A stretch of DNA of 42,290 bases from Chara braunii (Eukaryota; Streptophyta; Charophyceae; Charales; Characeae): the NCBI GenBank assembly GCA_003427395.1, contig BFEA01000358.1, forward strand, positions 214,242 through 256,531, in the 5' to 3' direction. Positions 30,886 through 40,262 of the stretch are shown piece after piece; the stretch's first letter is position 1; each line of letters begins with the position of its first letter. The position numbers were made by a program, and so were the translations under genes. The notes beneath the pieces were generated by a model. That model saw only the letters and a program-made list of their open reading frames with translations. It had not been told where the DNA came from and made no database searches.

Positions 30886-30923
<38 letters not shown>
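30773..30923 (+). mobile_element. Structured mini-retroelement, copy 7 (long form, poly(A))
   Basis: GTTGG..CCAGC head hairpin, GATGCTCCCCACCAATAGAT GG AGCC, then the 3' stem TAGTGGTG (30840-30847) / CACCACTA (30862-30869) around TCTGCTCTTATCAG, and a 34-base poly(A). Confidence 0.85.
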
Positions 30924-30926
<3 letters not shown>

Positions 30927-31015
30927 ACGCTGGACCCGTTTTCCAGCAGGTCACAGTTTCCCACCAATAAATTGGAGCCCCCCACAAGATAGGTAGGAGT
31001 GTATGCTCTTGTAGG
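30924..31015 (+). mobile_element. Structured mini-retroelement, copy 8, head-to-tail with copy 7
   Basis: It starts GGGACGCTGGACCC immediately after copy 7's poly(A), with CCCACCAATAAATTGGAGCC and GGTAGGAGTGTATGCTC. It is truncated within the 3' hairpin and has no tail. Confidence 0.8.
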
Positions 31016-31280
31016 AAGGTACCAAGTGTCGGCGTCTGAGCTCGGGTCGTCTAGGGCAAAGGCGTGGGGATTGACCGGGAGTAATGGCTTGGTGGAATCT
31101 GGAAGGACTATGACTAAATGAGTCTTTAAAGTATAAAGAAAAGGGACCAGATGCAGCTTCGGCCGTTACTTACGTAGGGAGCCCCTGGGAAGTTCCGAGT
31201 CTCGAAGCTTGCAAGGGAAAGTGGATATTTTCGGAGAATAAGACAAATGGCGAAATGAAACTAGTGAGTTGATGCTGGGG
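31016..31280. other. Noncoding, nothing recognised
   Basis: GC-moderate sequence upstream of the duplicated block. Confidence 0.4.
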
Positions 31281-31690
31281 CAATGACCCTGTAACTTTGG
31301 GGGTTGTGCAACTAAGGAAGTTGTCGAGGGAGGAAGACACTTCATGTCCGTCAGAACTAGTTCGGTCGGTACTGGGGCAGTTAGTGTTGTCGTATCACCC
31401 TAGCAAAGGGGGTATGAGATCCAGCGAGTTCTGGTACGAGGACTGAATGCCTGGGCAGTAATCTTTCCTCTGCGGTGCGGGGAAGGATGGGGATCATAGG
31501 GGATTTTGTTTTCCTGTCTTCATGTTTTTTAGGCTGATGTTCTTAGTTTAGGGGGGCTTAAGAATTATTTAGAATTCTGAAAAAAAGAATCCTTATAGGG
31601 TTGTTTCTGGTAGTTGTCTAAGGATTTTCTTAGCCGAAGTCGGGCAATGGTCCCGGTATGTCACAGAGTGACTATGCAGAGATCTGCCTA
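31281..31690. repeat. Noncoding duplicated block, copy 1
   Basis: CCCTGTAACTTTGGGGG..GTCGAGGGAGGAAG, TCGGTCGGTACTGG, AACCCTAGC-type and GAGTTCTGGTAYGAGGAC recur in order at 31945-32330 (spacing about 655 bp). A partial third block lies at 31852-31930 (CTGTAACCTGGGGG, GTCGAGGGAGGAAGGC). Confidence 0.7.
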
Positions 31691-31944
31691 TGATCAGGGA
31701 GATTGTGGATAAAATGTTAAGGGGGAAGGAGAAGGTGAGAACTGGAAGATGGGAGGAAACAAAGGGGGCTCAACATGAGAAGGGACGTCTGTCTAAGTAA
31801 GTAGATCAGAAGGACAAAGTTGGGACGACGCAGACCTGTGCTGGAGCTTTTGCTCTGTAACCTGGGGGAACAAGAGGTCTGTGGAGTTATGTCGAGGGAG
31901 GAAGGCATAACCAGTTTGTCCGACGTAGCTAATGCCGGTTTTTT

Positions 31945-32330
31945 TTTCCCTGTAACTTAGGGGCGTGTGGCTAATCGAGAGTATCGAGGGAGGAAGGCAC
32001 TCTTTGTCGTCTGAACCAGGCTGGTCGGTACTGGAGAAGTTCGTGTTGCTCTATAACCCTAGCATAGGGGGGTATGGGATCAGTTGAGTTCTGGTATGAG
32101 GACCAAACACTTGGACTTAACGTTTTTTTGCTTGTTGAATGGGAGGTGTAAACAGTAGGAGGTCTTAGTTAGGATCTTCTATTTCCAGGTTTGGGTTGTG
32201 ATTGGGTAGATCATAGGCAGTTTTTTTCTAAGAACTGCAGTTGTTTTCACAAAAGTTGTTTCTCATAGGTTATCGACTGATTGTTTTCCTCGCCAAAGCC
32301 GGGTAAGGGCCCCGAAATTTCAAATGTGTT
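31945..32330. repeat. Noncoding duplicated block, copy 2
   Basis: Diverged direct repeat of 31281-31690, ending with GCCAAAGCCGGGTAAGG (copy 1: GCCGAAGTCGGGCAATGG). Confidence 0.7.
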
Positions 32331-32354
32331 ACATATTCTCAGTTGTACTTCAAA

Positions 32355-32445
32355 GGGACGTTGAGCTCGGTTCTCGGCATGTGATGCTCCCCACGAATAG
32401 ATTGGAGCTTTTTTTCCCCCCCCCCCCCCAAAAAAAAAAAAAAAA
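32355..32445 (+). mobile_element. Structured mini-retroelement, copy 9
   Basis: GTTGAG-(CTCGGTT)-CTCGGC stem at 32360-32378, GATGCTCCCCACGAATAGAT TGGAGC, then T, C(14) and A(15-16) runs as a composite tail. Confidence 0.8.
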
Positions 32446-33695
32446 GGAACTAGGCTGGTTCCGGATGTTGACCCGACCAGGTCAGGACCGAGCGGAATGG
32501 AACAGTGCCTGAACTGACTTAGTACAAATAGGGTAGACATAGGACTGCTCAGTCATCTCAAATTCCCCCCGATGAAGCCACAACAGGTGGTGATTGAAAC
32601 TAGTCGGGGAAGCCAGACATGTTCTCTCTCCAGTGGTGCATGACTACGAGGCGGTGGGAGGGAGAAGACACCATAGTGTTACAAGTTGCGCCTGCAACAG
32701 GCTGCACAGGCCATTTTCAGACCCAAAGCCTGAAAACAAGGGCCTACAGACCCCGTGTTGTTTCAGCCTGAAAGCCTGAAAACAAGGGCCTACAGGCCCT
32801 GTGTCGTTTCAGCCTAAAACAGGGCCCTCCAGGCCCTGAGTCTTTTCAGCCTGAAACGGAGGGCCATTTTCAGGCCCTCATAAGACCGGCCTGCCCTAGA
32901 AACTTAGGCACCAGACCAGGGTTTTAGCACAGGTCATTTTGGGCCTGTTTTCAAGACAACCCTTGGTTGAGTTTCAACGCCAGGGTCTGGCACATTTTGG
33001 CATTGGCAAGAGCAGCCTCCTGGACGGGCCAACACTATATAGAACTGGCCCGCCCTGCAGGCTGCAGGTAGTTCATAGGAACCTCCCAGGCACTTCACGT
33101 GCAGTTCAGGAGGCAGGAGGTAGTCTTCAGGAGTCGGCAGCAGCACTCTGGAGGAGCGCTGCAGTTGTAGTAGTAGCGTTAGCAGTAGTCTTGAACGTTG
33201 GGCGCTAGTAGGAGCTAAAGTAGTATAGGAGAGAGAGAGAGATTGGGCAGAGGCCAGGGAGACTTACCTGTAGCGCCATAGCTCCAGCTTCGTCTTCCAG
33301 GTACCTGCAGCACAGCGCCATCTTCACAGGTTAGTACCCGGCACATGAGAGAGAGAGAGAGTTCTTCTTCTTCCTCTTCTCAGTCTTCCATCTCCCTCTG
33401 ACCCTCTCGCTACCTGACTTCACTGCATCAGCAGACTACGAGAGAGCGGGATTGGTGACATTTGGATCCAGACTCGACATTGGGCTTCGGACATTTTGAC
33501 GAGGGATTATTTGGGACTTGTAACAAAGACTTGGTGTTGACGACATTCCCATCTCTCCCCCTCTTCTTCGTCTGTTCCCCTCCTCTTCGCCTGTGCATGA
33601 TCTGGACCTGGCGCATTCTTCCTGTGTGTAGCGTCAGGCCCCTTCACACCTTGCGATGAGGATGATGTATGATTGGTCTGCGTTGCGACATTGAT
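32446..33695. other. Noncoding: minisatellite-like and GA-rich segments
   Basis: 32686-32900 repeats CCTGAAAACAAGGGCCTACA and GGCCCTG..TTTCAGCCTGAAA with variable spacing. (GA)n stretches lie at about 33228-33242 and 33347-33361. No exon or promoter could be supported. Confidence 0.5.
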
Positions 33696-33808
33696 TGGGC
33701 CGTCTTCCCCCGAACATAACGCACCCTAAAAATGAATGTATACAAGCTATATTTCAGGCCAGATACAGCCAAAATGAGGGTGCGTTGTGTTCGGGGGAAG
33801 ACGGTAGT
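33696..33808. mobile_element. Short MITE with 28-bp near-perfect inverted termini
   Basis: CCGTCTTCCCCCGAACATAA CGCACCCT (33700-33727) is matched by its reverse complement at 33777-33804, 27 of 28 bases. CATTGAT at 33689-33695 and 33809-33815 may be a 7-bp target duplication, in which case four unpaired bases lie outside each arm. No coding capacity. Superfamily unassigned. Confidence 0.75.
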
Positions 33809-33815
33809 CATTGAT

Positions 33816-34284
33816 ATTCTAGCATTCTGCTGTGCTGTCTTGGACTACGTGATAGAGGTCAGTCCCGGTCAGGTCAGGACTTATATCTAAGTATTCCACT
33901 GCGCTACAAAGCACCATTTTTGTATGTATCAGGATGTACACTGCTTGTTGAGATTCCACTAGCACTGCACTGTCCATTAAGTCCTTTTCATCACATTGCG
34001 GATCCTCGGTTATATATGTACATCGCCCAACTGGGCACATAACAATAGCTTGCTATATTGCTACTTTATGCTTATCGTCTTCTCTTATGAACTAATATGA
34101 AGTGGCTTATTCAAGATTTTTCCACATACCTTTTTTGTCGTGCAGCTACGATTATATGTGTGTTCTGCGTGTCGGTCAGACTTTGTGTTGACTCCGCTTT
34201 CTATGACACTGCTCAATTGAGAATATCCACCCAAATCGGCGGTGGTCAGGGAGTATTAGGACAAGGGGCAACATATATCCCCTT
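33816..34284. other. Noncoding, nothing recognised
   Basis: Short frames only. Confidence 0.4.
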
Positions 34285-34400
34285 AATTGTGAGAGGCAGC
34301 TATGCTTGCAGGGGTTCCCTGTATAGGCTTAGGACTATTGGTAGGTAGATAGTGAAAGGTATAGGCCTAGGACTAGTGGTAGGTAGATGGTGAAAGGTGA
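34285..34400 (+). repeat. TATGCTTGCAGG repeat, copy 2, with internal duplication
   Basis: Matches 22805-22872. The phrase TAGGACTATTGGTAGGTAGA..GTGAAAGGT is duplicated in tandem with a period of about 38 bp. Confidence 0.65.
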
Positions 34401-34420
34401 AATTAGGAGAAGAATGGCCT

Positions 34421-34755
34421 GCGGGCCTAGCTTAGTTGGTAAGGCACAAAAGTTGCATCCAGGAGGTCGTGGGATCAATCCCCATTGGCCTCACGTATGT
34501 GCCTGGGCAAGCTTGGTGTTCTACCAGCTAGAGATAACCCATTGGCCCCCCAAGCCAACATTGGCAGGACCTTTGTTGATGTTGTTGGCTGCTATGCAGC
34601 GACGCCGATTTCCTCCATCGGCAATGCCTGTCCACCCCTCATCACCGTGATGAGGGACTGGTACAGCCTTGCTATCGCACCACAGCTGTGGTGCCAACCT
34701 ACCCCGTGGGCTGGGGAAGATCCGGTTTTGGTTGGTGTTCCCCCGTACTATACAT
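34421..34755 (+). mobile_element. tRNA-derived SINE, second copy
   Basis: GGGCCTAGCTTAGTTGGTAA GGC is the A box and GGGATCAATCCCC the B box (about 34471-34483). The body then shares GGCAAGCTTGGTG..CCAGCTAGAGATA and the end TTCCCCCGTACTATA with the full-length SINE at 23633-24105. No tail or duplication is evident. Confidence 0.75.
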
Positions 34756-34808
34756 AGACTAGTGAGAGGATGAGATAAATGCGTACTACCAAGAAAGATG
34801 GAATAGAT

Positions 34809-34927
34809 GCAGGTGTAGCTCCCCACCAATAGACTGGAGCCCCCTGCAAGACAGGTAGGAGTGTATGCTCCTATCATCACTCCTATCTGTTGTCGCGGGC
34901 GGTTAAAAAAAATAAAAATAAAAAAAA
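34809..34927 (+). mobile_element. Structured mini-retroelement, copy 10 (5'-truncated)
   Basis: GCAGGTGTAGCTCCCCACCA ATAGACTGGAGCC, the 3' stem TAGGAGTG (34856-34863) / CACTCCTA (34878-34885), then an A-rich tail. Confidence 0.8.
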
Positions 34928-35016
34928 TGAGAGAAGAGTATAGCTTAAAATAAATAAAAATAAAAACAATTGGGAGAAGAATATAGATTAGTAAAAAAAA
35001 AAAAAGGAATATCCAC

Positions 35017-35714
35017 CCAGGGGCTTGGACCCACTAGCGAAGTATTCTACTACGTGTGACACAGTTTTATGGTTTTTTGGAAAATACAAAGTGATTTTTT
35101 ATTTGCGTGAATGGATCTTTTTCTGATTTAAAATCAATTGAAATAGCACACAAAACTATGAAGAACAGTTGTGCACCCCAATTCGTGGGTTGGTACTATC
35201 TCCTTCACTTAAGTCTTCATAGTGATGTACCGTGGCAATAAAATGTGTCCACGGACACATTCACGAGGATGAACAAGTAACGGGTATTGGGATACATTCC
35301 TAGCGATGTATCTTATGATGCCTTTAGCAGGTCATCGAACAACGCGGAAGTGTTCCTGTCAGATGCACCACAATATTTGAATTTCACATTTCAAGTTCTA
35401 TTTCTCAGAGCCAGGAAAAAAAGAAAAACGAAGTCTGGAAATCAACCCCCCCCTTTAGAGCCCATAAAATCCTGACTTCCCGCCCACGCAAAACCACGAG
35501 CTATCATGTCCAAGTTAGTCCAATTTCGTTTTAATTTTTTTTTCGACGCATCTCATTGGACGGGAGGTGGACATCTTTACAGTCCCCGCTCAGAAACTAC
35601 CAGGCCGTCGAGATCCGATCTATTCGACGGCCGTACTGAGTCACTCGATGCCACACGTGATCGAAATCCTGAACGGCATGGTAGAATACCTTGCTAGTGG
35701 GTCCAGGCCCCAGT
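35017..35714. repeat. Pair of roughly 40-bp inverted repeats about 0.65 kb apart
   Basis: CTTGGACCCACTAGCGAAGT ATTCTACTAC at 35017-35057 and its imperfect reverse complement (GTAGAATACCTTGCTAGTGG GTCCAGGCCCC) at 35672-35714. The interior has no gene. It could be a foldback element or two opposed tRNA-like relics. Confidence 0.6.
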
Positions 35715-35727
35715 GGCAGAAGGCTTG

Positions 35728-35805
35728 ACCGAAATTCATTTTTTGAGTAAGCACATGTTTAAGAAATCCCGGTCTACATGGTCATAGGTGTTCTCAAAAT
35801 CGGTG
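35728..35805 (-). pseudogene. LINE D scrap: RT motif A fragment
   Basis: Minus strand encodes DFENTYDHVDRDFLNMCLLK K, equivalent to DFEKTYDHVDW..F of LINE B, and the DNA matches LINE A around 7650-7745 (GACCGAAATTCATTTT, GCACATGT.AAGAAA). Only about 78 bp remain. Confidence 0.7.
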
Positions 35806-35849
35806 GGGAATGGGAAAGGTTTCTCATATCACCTCCCACTGGTAGGCGG

Positions 35850-35941
35850 TTTTTTTTTTTTTTTTTTTTTTTCCCCCCATGACCAGCTGCTCCATCTAGT
35901 GGTGGGGAGCTGCACCTGCTGGAAACCGGGTCCAGCGTCCC
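35850..35941 (-). mobile_element. Structured mini-retroelement, copy 11 (minus strand)
   Basis: Minus strand: GGGACGCTGGACCCGGTTTC CAGC, GGTGCAGCTCCCCACCACTA GATGGAGC, CATGGGGGG and a 23-base poly(A) (T-run 35850-35872 on plus). Confidence 0.85.
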
Positions 35942-36030
35942 ATTATACATGAAAGGCACAAATTGCTCAGAGTACTCAAACTGCCAGCATTGACTACCCC
36001 AATCATCTTTTTTTTTTTTTTTTTTTTTTA

Positions 36031-36335
36031 AGTCCAGGGTGTTGTAGAGGTCAGTCAGTGTGTGCGCAGTGATCACCTGGAAGTGTGAGCCGCGGGTGTC
36101 CTGTAATATGAGACCACCTCCCAACCCATCCTCACGTCAATACTCCTAGCGCACCCCCTATCTCACTATCCTACCTCGGTGTGGCCAGCACTCAGGACCA
36201 TTGCCCTACCAACGGGCAGGCAACTTGGACCGAACAGCAGTGATAGGCACCAGGGCTGATAGATTGCCCAGCCCTGGTGGAATCGGAATCGGACGAACCT
36301 TGCCGAACAGGAACTTCGGACGCCAGACCCAGACA
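36031..36335 (-). repeat. R2 repeat family, copy 3 (uninterrupted)
   Basis: Preceded by a T-run (36008-36029), so it reads as an A-tailed element on minus. Contains AGTCCAGGGTGTTGTAGAGG and GCAACTTGGACCGAACAGCA. It is the empty-site counterpart of 26045-26640. Confidence 0.7.
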
Positions 36336-37100
36336 ATGAACTACAGGCCCCATATATAGCCACCAGACAGTTCTATCCGAATGTCAGTAGGAACTGCACC
36401 CAATGACACCCTATCCAACCTACCTGAACCCACTGCAGGCACTAGACCCCACCAGTGACTAGCTCCCCAGCCTGTTTTTTATGTGTATATTCTGTGAATC
36501 TATGTAGACAGTATCATGTGTGAAAACTTATGTATGTAACCCATAGGCGATATATAATTCGCAAGCTATGTGTGCATCCCCGAAAGCTATGTGTACTCTG
36601 TTCGCAGCTAGGAGGCTTCGCTTGTGTGGGTTTCATTTTCTTCGTTTCATTTCTTTCTATTTTCGGTAAGGTCGTGCAGTACAACTTCGCTAGGATGGGT
36701 TCATTTGGGGTCTCAGATAGCAGAAAATAGGGTCTGGTCGCCGTCGTCCCTAAGACCGGTCGTAGGCCAGGTTAGCTTGTCAAGGTCGTTGCAATTTAGT
36801 ATAGGGCGCCGTCCATTGTTTCCCTTTTGAGGGATAGAGTTTTTTCCCGTTGCAAACTGGGGGCGGGTGATATGGGTGTGGGCGGGCGATTTGGGTCTGG
36901 GTCATTTCCGCTTTCGTTTTTTTTCTCTTCTACTGCATCTTCCCATAAATACAGATAGACGCATTCTGCTGTTTACTATGCCCAAGTAACGAAATCCAGA
37001 ACGGACTGCCCTGCCTCCTTGGCAAGACTTACTAAAGAAAAGAAAAGAAAAGAAAAAACGTACGTATTGACTTTCGGAGAAAAAAGAACAAAAAGCGTAC
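36336..37100. other. Noncoding, nothing recognised
   Basis: The phrase AAGCTATGTGTGCATCCCCG and AAAGCTATGTGTACTCTGTT is a short tandem similarity at 36563-36602. No gene. Confidence 0.4.
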
Positions 37101-37103
37101 TTA

Positions 37104-37610
37104 GGGCCTCGTTCCACTACTCGCCATCCGCCACGCATGGTGGATGCGACTCCGTTCCACTGCATTGCCAATAGCCAGGAAATGGACGCTGTCAGAATTT
37201 GGGTCCGAAATCACTTGGCGATGTGTCGCCAAGGCTTTCCATTTTGCCTACCTGCAACGGCCCTTCGTGGAGGTGCTACTCCTCACCCCTCCGCGAAATG
37301 CTTCGTGTGACCATTGCCAATGACACAACGGTCCTGACAGTCGACCTGTATTGTCCCCTAGTGTTGGCCAATTTTCGCTGCACCTGGAGTGAATTCCAGT
37401 CCGAGTACATGGTGAAGAGAACGCAGTCACCGTTCCATTAGCTCGCCACCCACCACAGTCCGGGGAGCAGGCCGGCACAGCAACCACAGTGCACATGGCG
37501 GCGGCGATGTAATGGAACCAAAAGCCGTTTTCCACCAGAACAATGCACTTTTCGGCCTCGCCAGGTCTCGCCACTGTTTGTGGCGGATGGCGAGTAGTGG
37601 AAGGAGGCCC
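37104..37610. mobile_element. Tourist/PIF-Harbinger-like MITE (507 bp)
   Basis: 31-bp terminal inverted repeats start GGGCCTCGTTCCACTACTCG (37104-37134) and pair with 37580-37610 at 30 of 31 positions. TTA at 37101-37103 and 37611-37613 is a 3-bp target duplication. TTA/TAA duplications and GGGCC-type termini are hallmarks of PIF/Harbinger-derived MITEs. The interior is noncoding, with further GTTCCA / TGGAAC partial palindromes. Confidence 0.85.
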
Positions 37611-37644
37611 TTACCTTTGCCACGAGAGTTGTGGAGATGGAGGG

Positions 37645-37671
37645 CCTTACTCCACTACTGACCAAATGTGC
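37645..37671 (+). repeat. Possible isolated MITE terminus
   Basis: GGGCCTTACTCCACTACTGA resembles the MITE terminus 35 bp upstream. Its partner end was not found. Confidence 0.35.
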
Positions 37672-37851
37672 AAAACGGGCATGAATCTTATGGTAGAACA
37701 TGGTTAGATACACTGCTAGTAGTTTTAGAGCTTGAAATGCCCTTTTTCCTGACGGAGTGTGGGGTGGTACAACCCTCAGTAGCTTGCTATTCGTTTTTCA
37801 GTTTCTTTTTTTTTTTCTCCTGCGGTAGAAGAATCTGGGTTCAATCCAGCA

Positions 37852-38000
37852 TCCTAGCTCATTTGATTAGGCACACAAGTGGCATTCAGGAGGTTTGGGT
37901 TCAATCCCCACGGCCTCCTGTGGCACTCTTGGTGCCATCCTACTAAGATAGTGAGCTGGATCCTTCCAGTCGGTATCAGTAAGGTCTTCAGCCAACACAG
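37852..38000 (+). mobile_element. tRNA-derived SINE, third copy (fragment)
   Basis: TAGCTCATTTGATTAGGCAC (A box) and TGGCATTCAGGAGGTTTGGG TTCAATCCCC (B box at about 37899-37910) match the 23633-24105 SINE. A second GGTTCAATCC lies just upstream at 37838-37847. Confidence 0.7.
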
Positions 38001-38244
38001 GTGTGAGTGCGCTTGTGAGTGGGTTGAGTGTGGTGTGTGGGAGAGTGTTGGCTTTGGACATTACCATCCAGAAGCCTGCCCATCCCCCACTTCATAAGAC
38101 CTTTTCCAAGCTTACTGTCTATAACATAAAGCATGCTAGCCGAATGGTTGCATCCCCGCGTTTGACGCGGTATAACAGTGAATCATGTGTGTGTATCGAG
38201 GAGAGAACGGGGCAAGCTGGACAAGGACCCCCCCCAAGGACCGA

Positions 38245-38312
38245 ACCAAGCTCAAACCCATAACCTTGTAACATGTAATCCAAGACTCTACCGTATGAGC
38301 AACTACCGGAAA
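38245..38312 (-). mobile_element. tRNA-like SINE head
   Basis: Minus strand: GGTAGTTGCTCATACGGTAG AGTC (A box) and GGGTTTGAGC (B box, one mismatch). The anticodon arm region is self-complementary (CTTG..CAAG). Confidence 0.5.
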
Positions 38313-38420
38313 TGGAACGAACATGGGATATGCCAGACTGGGAGAACATCAGAACACCCAAGACCAACACCCCAAGCAAACCCTGTGAAACCCACAACCA
38401 ACATACAACACTGTGGACTA

Positions 38421-38476
38421 CCCTTGGGTGGTGCGCAGGCAGTATCTGTAATAGCACCATGTGTCAGCCCAAGAGG
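38421..38476. repeat. Nested hairpin repeat, copy 2
   Basis: CCCTTGGGTGGTGCGCAGGC..TCTGTAATAG..GTCAGCCCAAGAGG, homologue of 24535-24593 with a partly weakened stem. Confidence 0.6.
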
Positions 38477-38534
38477 ATGTGTGTCCAGCCGTGCGTCAAT
38501 CTAACGCCCTGCCGGTGTCCATGCGCAAGGCTGC

Positions 38535-38608
38535 AGGGTTCTGAACCCTCAACCTTATACCACAATGCGCATTTCCAACCGGTGCTCTAACCACTGAGCT
38601 ACATCAAT
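38535..38608 (-). mobile_element. tRNA-like SINE head downstream of LINE C
   Basis: Minus strand: GTAGCTCAGTGGTTAGAGCA is a perfect A box, and AGGG-TTCAGAA-CCCT resembles a T arm. The spacing between is too long for a standard tRNA, so a tRNA-derived relic is likelier. Confidence 0.55.
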
Positions 38609-38689
38609 CAAAAGAAAGGGGGGCTCCAGGGAGGAGTTCTATATGTGAGCATATAAATTATGTATATGTATGTGTATTCAAATGCATGT

Positions 38690-39845
38690 GAGTGTAGAGG
38701 AGATTGGGCAGGGAAAAGACTCTGGAACCGCTGGCACCATGGAAGTAACAGATTTCTTTGTTCTAGATTAGTGCGGTCTGTCAGCCAGTCATTGATTGGC
38801 AAACAGCGGTGGGCAATCTGCCACTGCAGGGAGGTGATTTTCATGGGTTTAGATTTGTGTTCCTTGAACCATTGAATCGGTGACAGGAGGAAGCAGTCCA
38901 CGTTTAGGTGTCTAGCCCATCGGTCGTTAACTGTGTCTCTCAAACGCCTTTTAGGTTTGAGCATTTTATAGGTTGATTTGACCGACAACTGGATTGGTTT
39001 GAATAACCGGAACACCACCCCATGTCCCTTCTCTTCTATAACTCTCACTCGGTGCACATATGCTTTCTCTTTCTATTCGAAGGGGGTTCTATTTCCTTGG
39101 AGGGTGCCTACTCTGGTGATAGTGTAATGTTCGACCAAGACTGTTTGGGGTGAGACGATATGTATCTGGCCCACCCTTAGCGGGGTCTCCGTACTTGCTA
39201 CCCAATCGCATGCTCTCAGAGTCGGGCCTCGTTTTAGAATTTGGTACCACGCCAGTGGGATGGCTTTAATTAGGTTATCCAAAAACTCCTCTATGTGGTG
39301 GCGGTACCGTAGGATTCCTCGCAACCGGTCTCCTGTTATCCAGTCCTGTCTGTCATTGTCCCATAGATCCCTAACCCTGAGCACCCCTCGTTAACCCAAG
39401 TTTTCCAGAGCAGGGATGAGCTTGTCATGACGCAGCCACTCAAGTTTGTCACCCATCGATTTCCGAAGAGGGGTTGTCAATAGACTTCCTCCCAACGGTT
39501 GGGGTGGGTCCTGTCTGGGAGCGGAAGTCTATGCCAGGTTTCCAGCAGACATGGCCAGAAGTTGTCCATCGTCCAGTCACCACCGTCCATCCCCTCCCTT
39601 CCTTGGGGGAGCTTACGTGGAATCGTCCAAAAATGGTCTTCCAACCATGTCAGCGGGTGGATCGTTTGGGGGGTTTCCGGGGCCAGACGAGCCAGGTGTT
39701 CCAGAGCTAATACGCACCACAGACACGAGGGGGGAAATATGAACTTTTTAATCCATTTTAATCGTAATGCTTGCACCTGCGTGGCTGGGTCAATTATTAT
39801 CAGGCCTCCCCCCGCCTTAAGCTGGATAATTGAATCCCACGCCAC
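38690..39845 (-). pseudogene. LINE C ORF2 C-terminal region
   Basis: 39845-39477 holds AWDSIIQLKAGGGLIIIDPA and HPLTWLEDHFW. After a shift, 39384-39073 holds RVRDLWDNDRQDW and IPLAWYQILKRGP. In phase after a stop, SVKSTYKMLKPKRRLRDTV and SLQWQIAHRCLPINDWLTD lead to WCQRF and SHAFEYT, where two zinc ligands have been lost, before similarity ends in AT-rich DNA. Confidence 0.8.
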
Positions 39846-40262
39846 TCGGCTTATTGTGCTGCTCTGCTCGTCGTCCCCCCTTCATAGGAAGGCCGCTGCC
39901 TTTTTCCTTAGGCTTCTTAGGGTCACTTTGCTCAGTGGCCACAGTAACGACTTGTACCATAATGTTGCAAAAATTACGTTGTTAATTACTAGAGCGCGGT
40001 CAAACAAGGATGTATGCTTGTTTCTCAAATTCAAGTTGTTTAATTTCTGTTGAGTCGGGGCGCTAATTCATTCGTCATTGGTTGGTGGGCGTCCCTATGT
40101 GGTCATGGATACCCCTATGATTCTTACTGGGGTCTCTAACGGCATCCATGTAATACGTGGTGACTCTGGGGGGCGTCCTCCTTGATAGCGAATCCACCAT
40201 CCTTGTGTTTTGCTCCCCCAGTTGACTCTCATGTCGGAAACCTTGACAAACTTTTCCATCAT

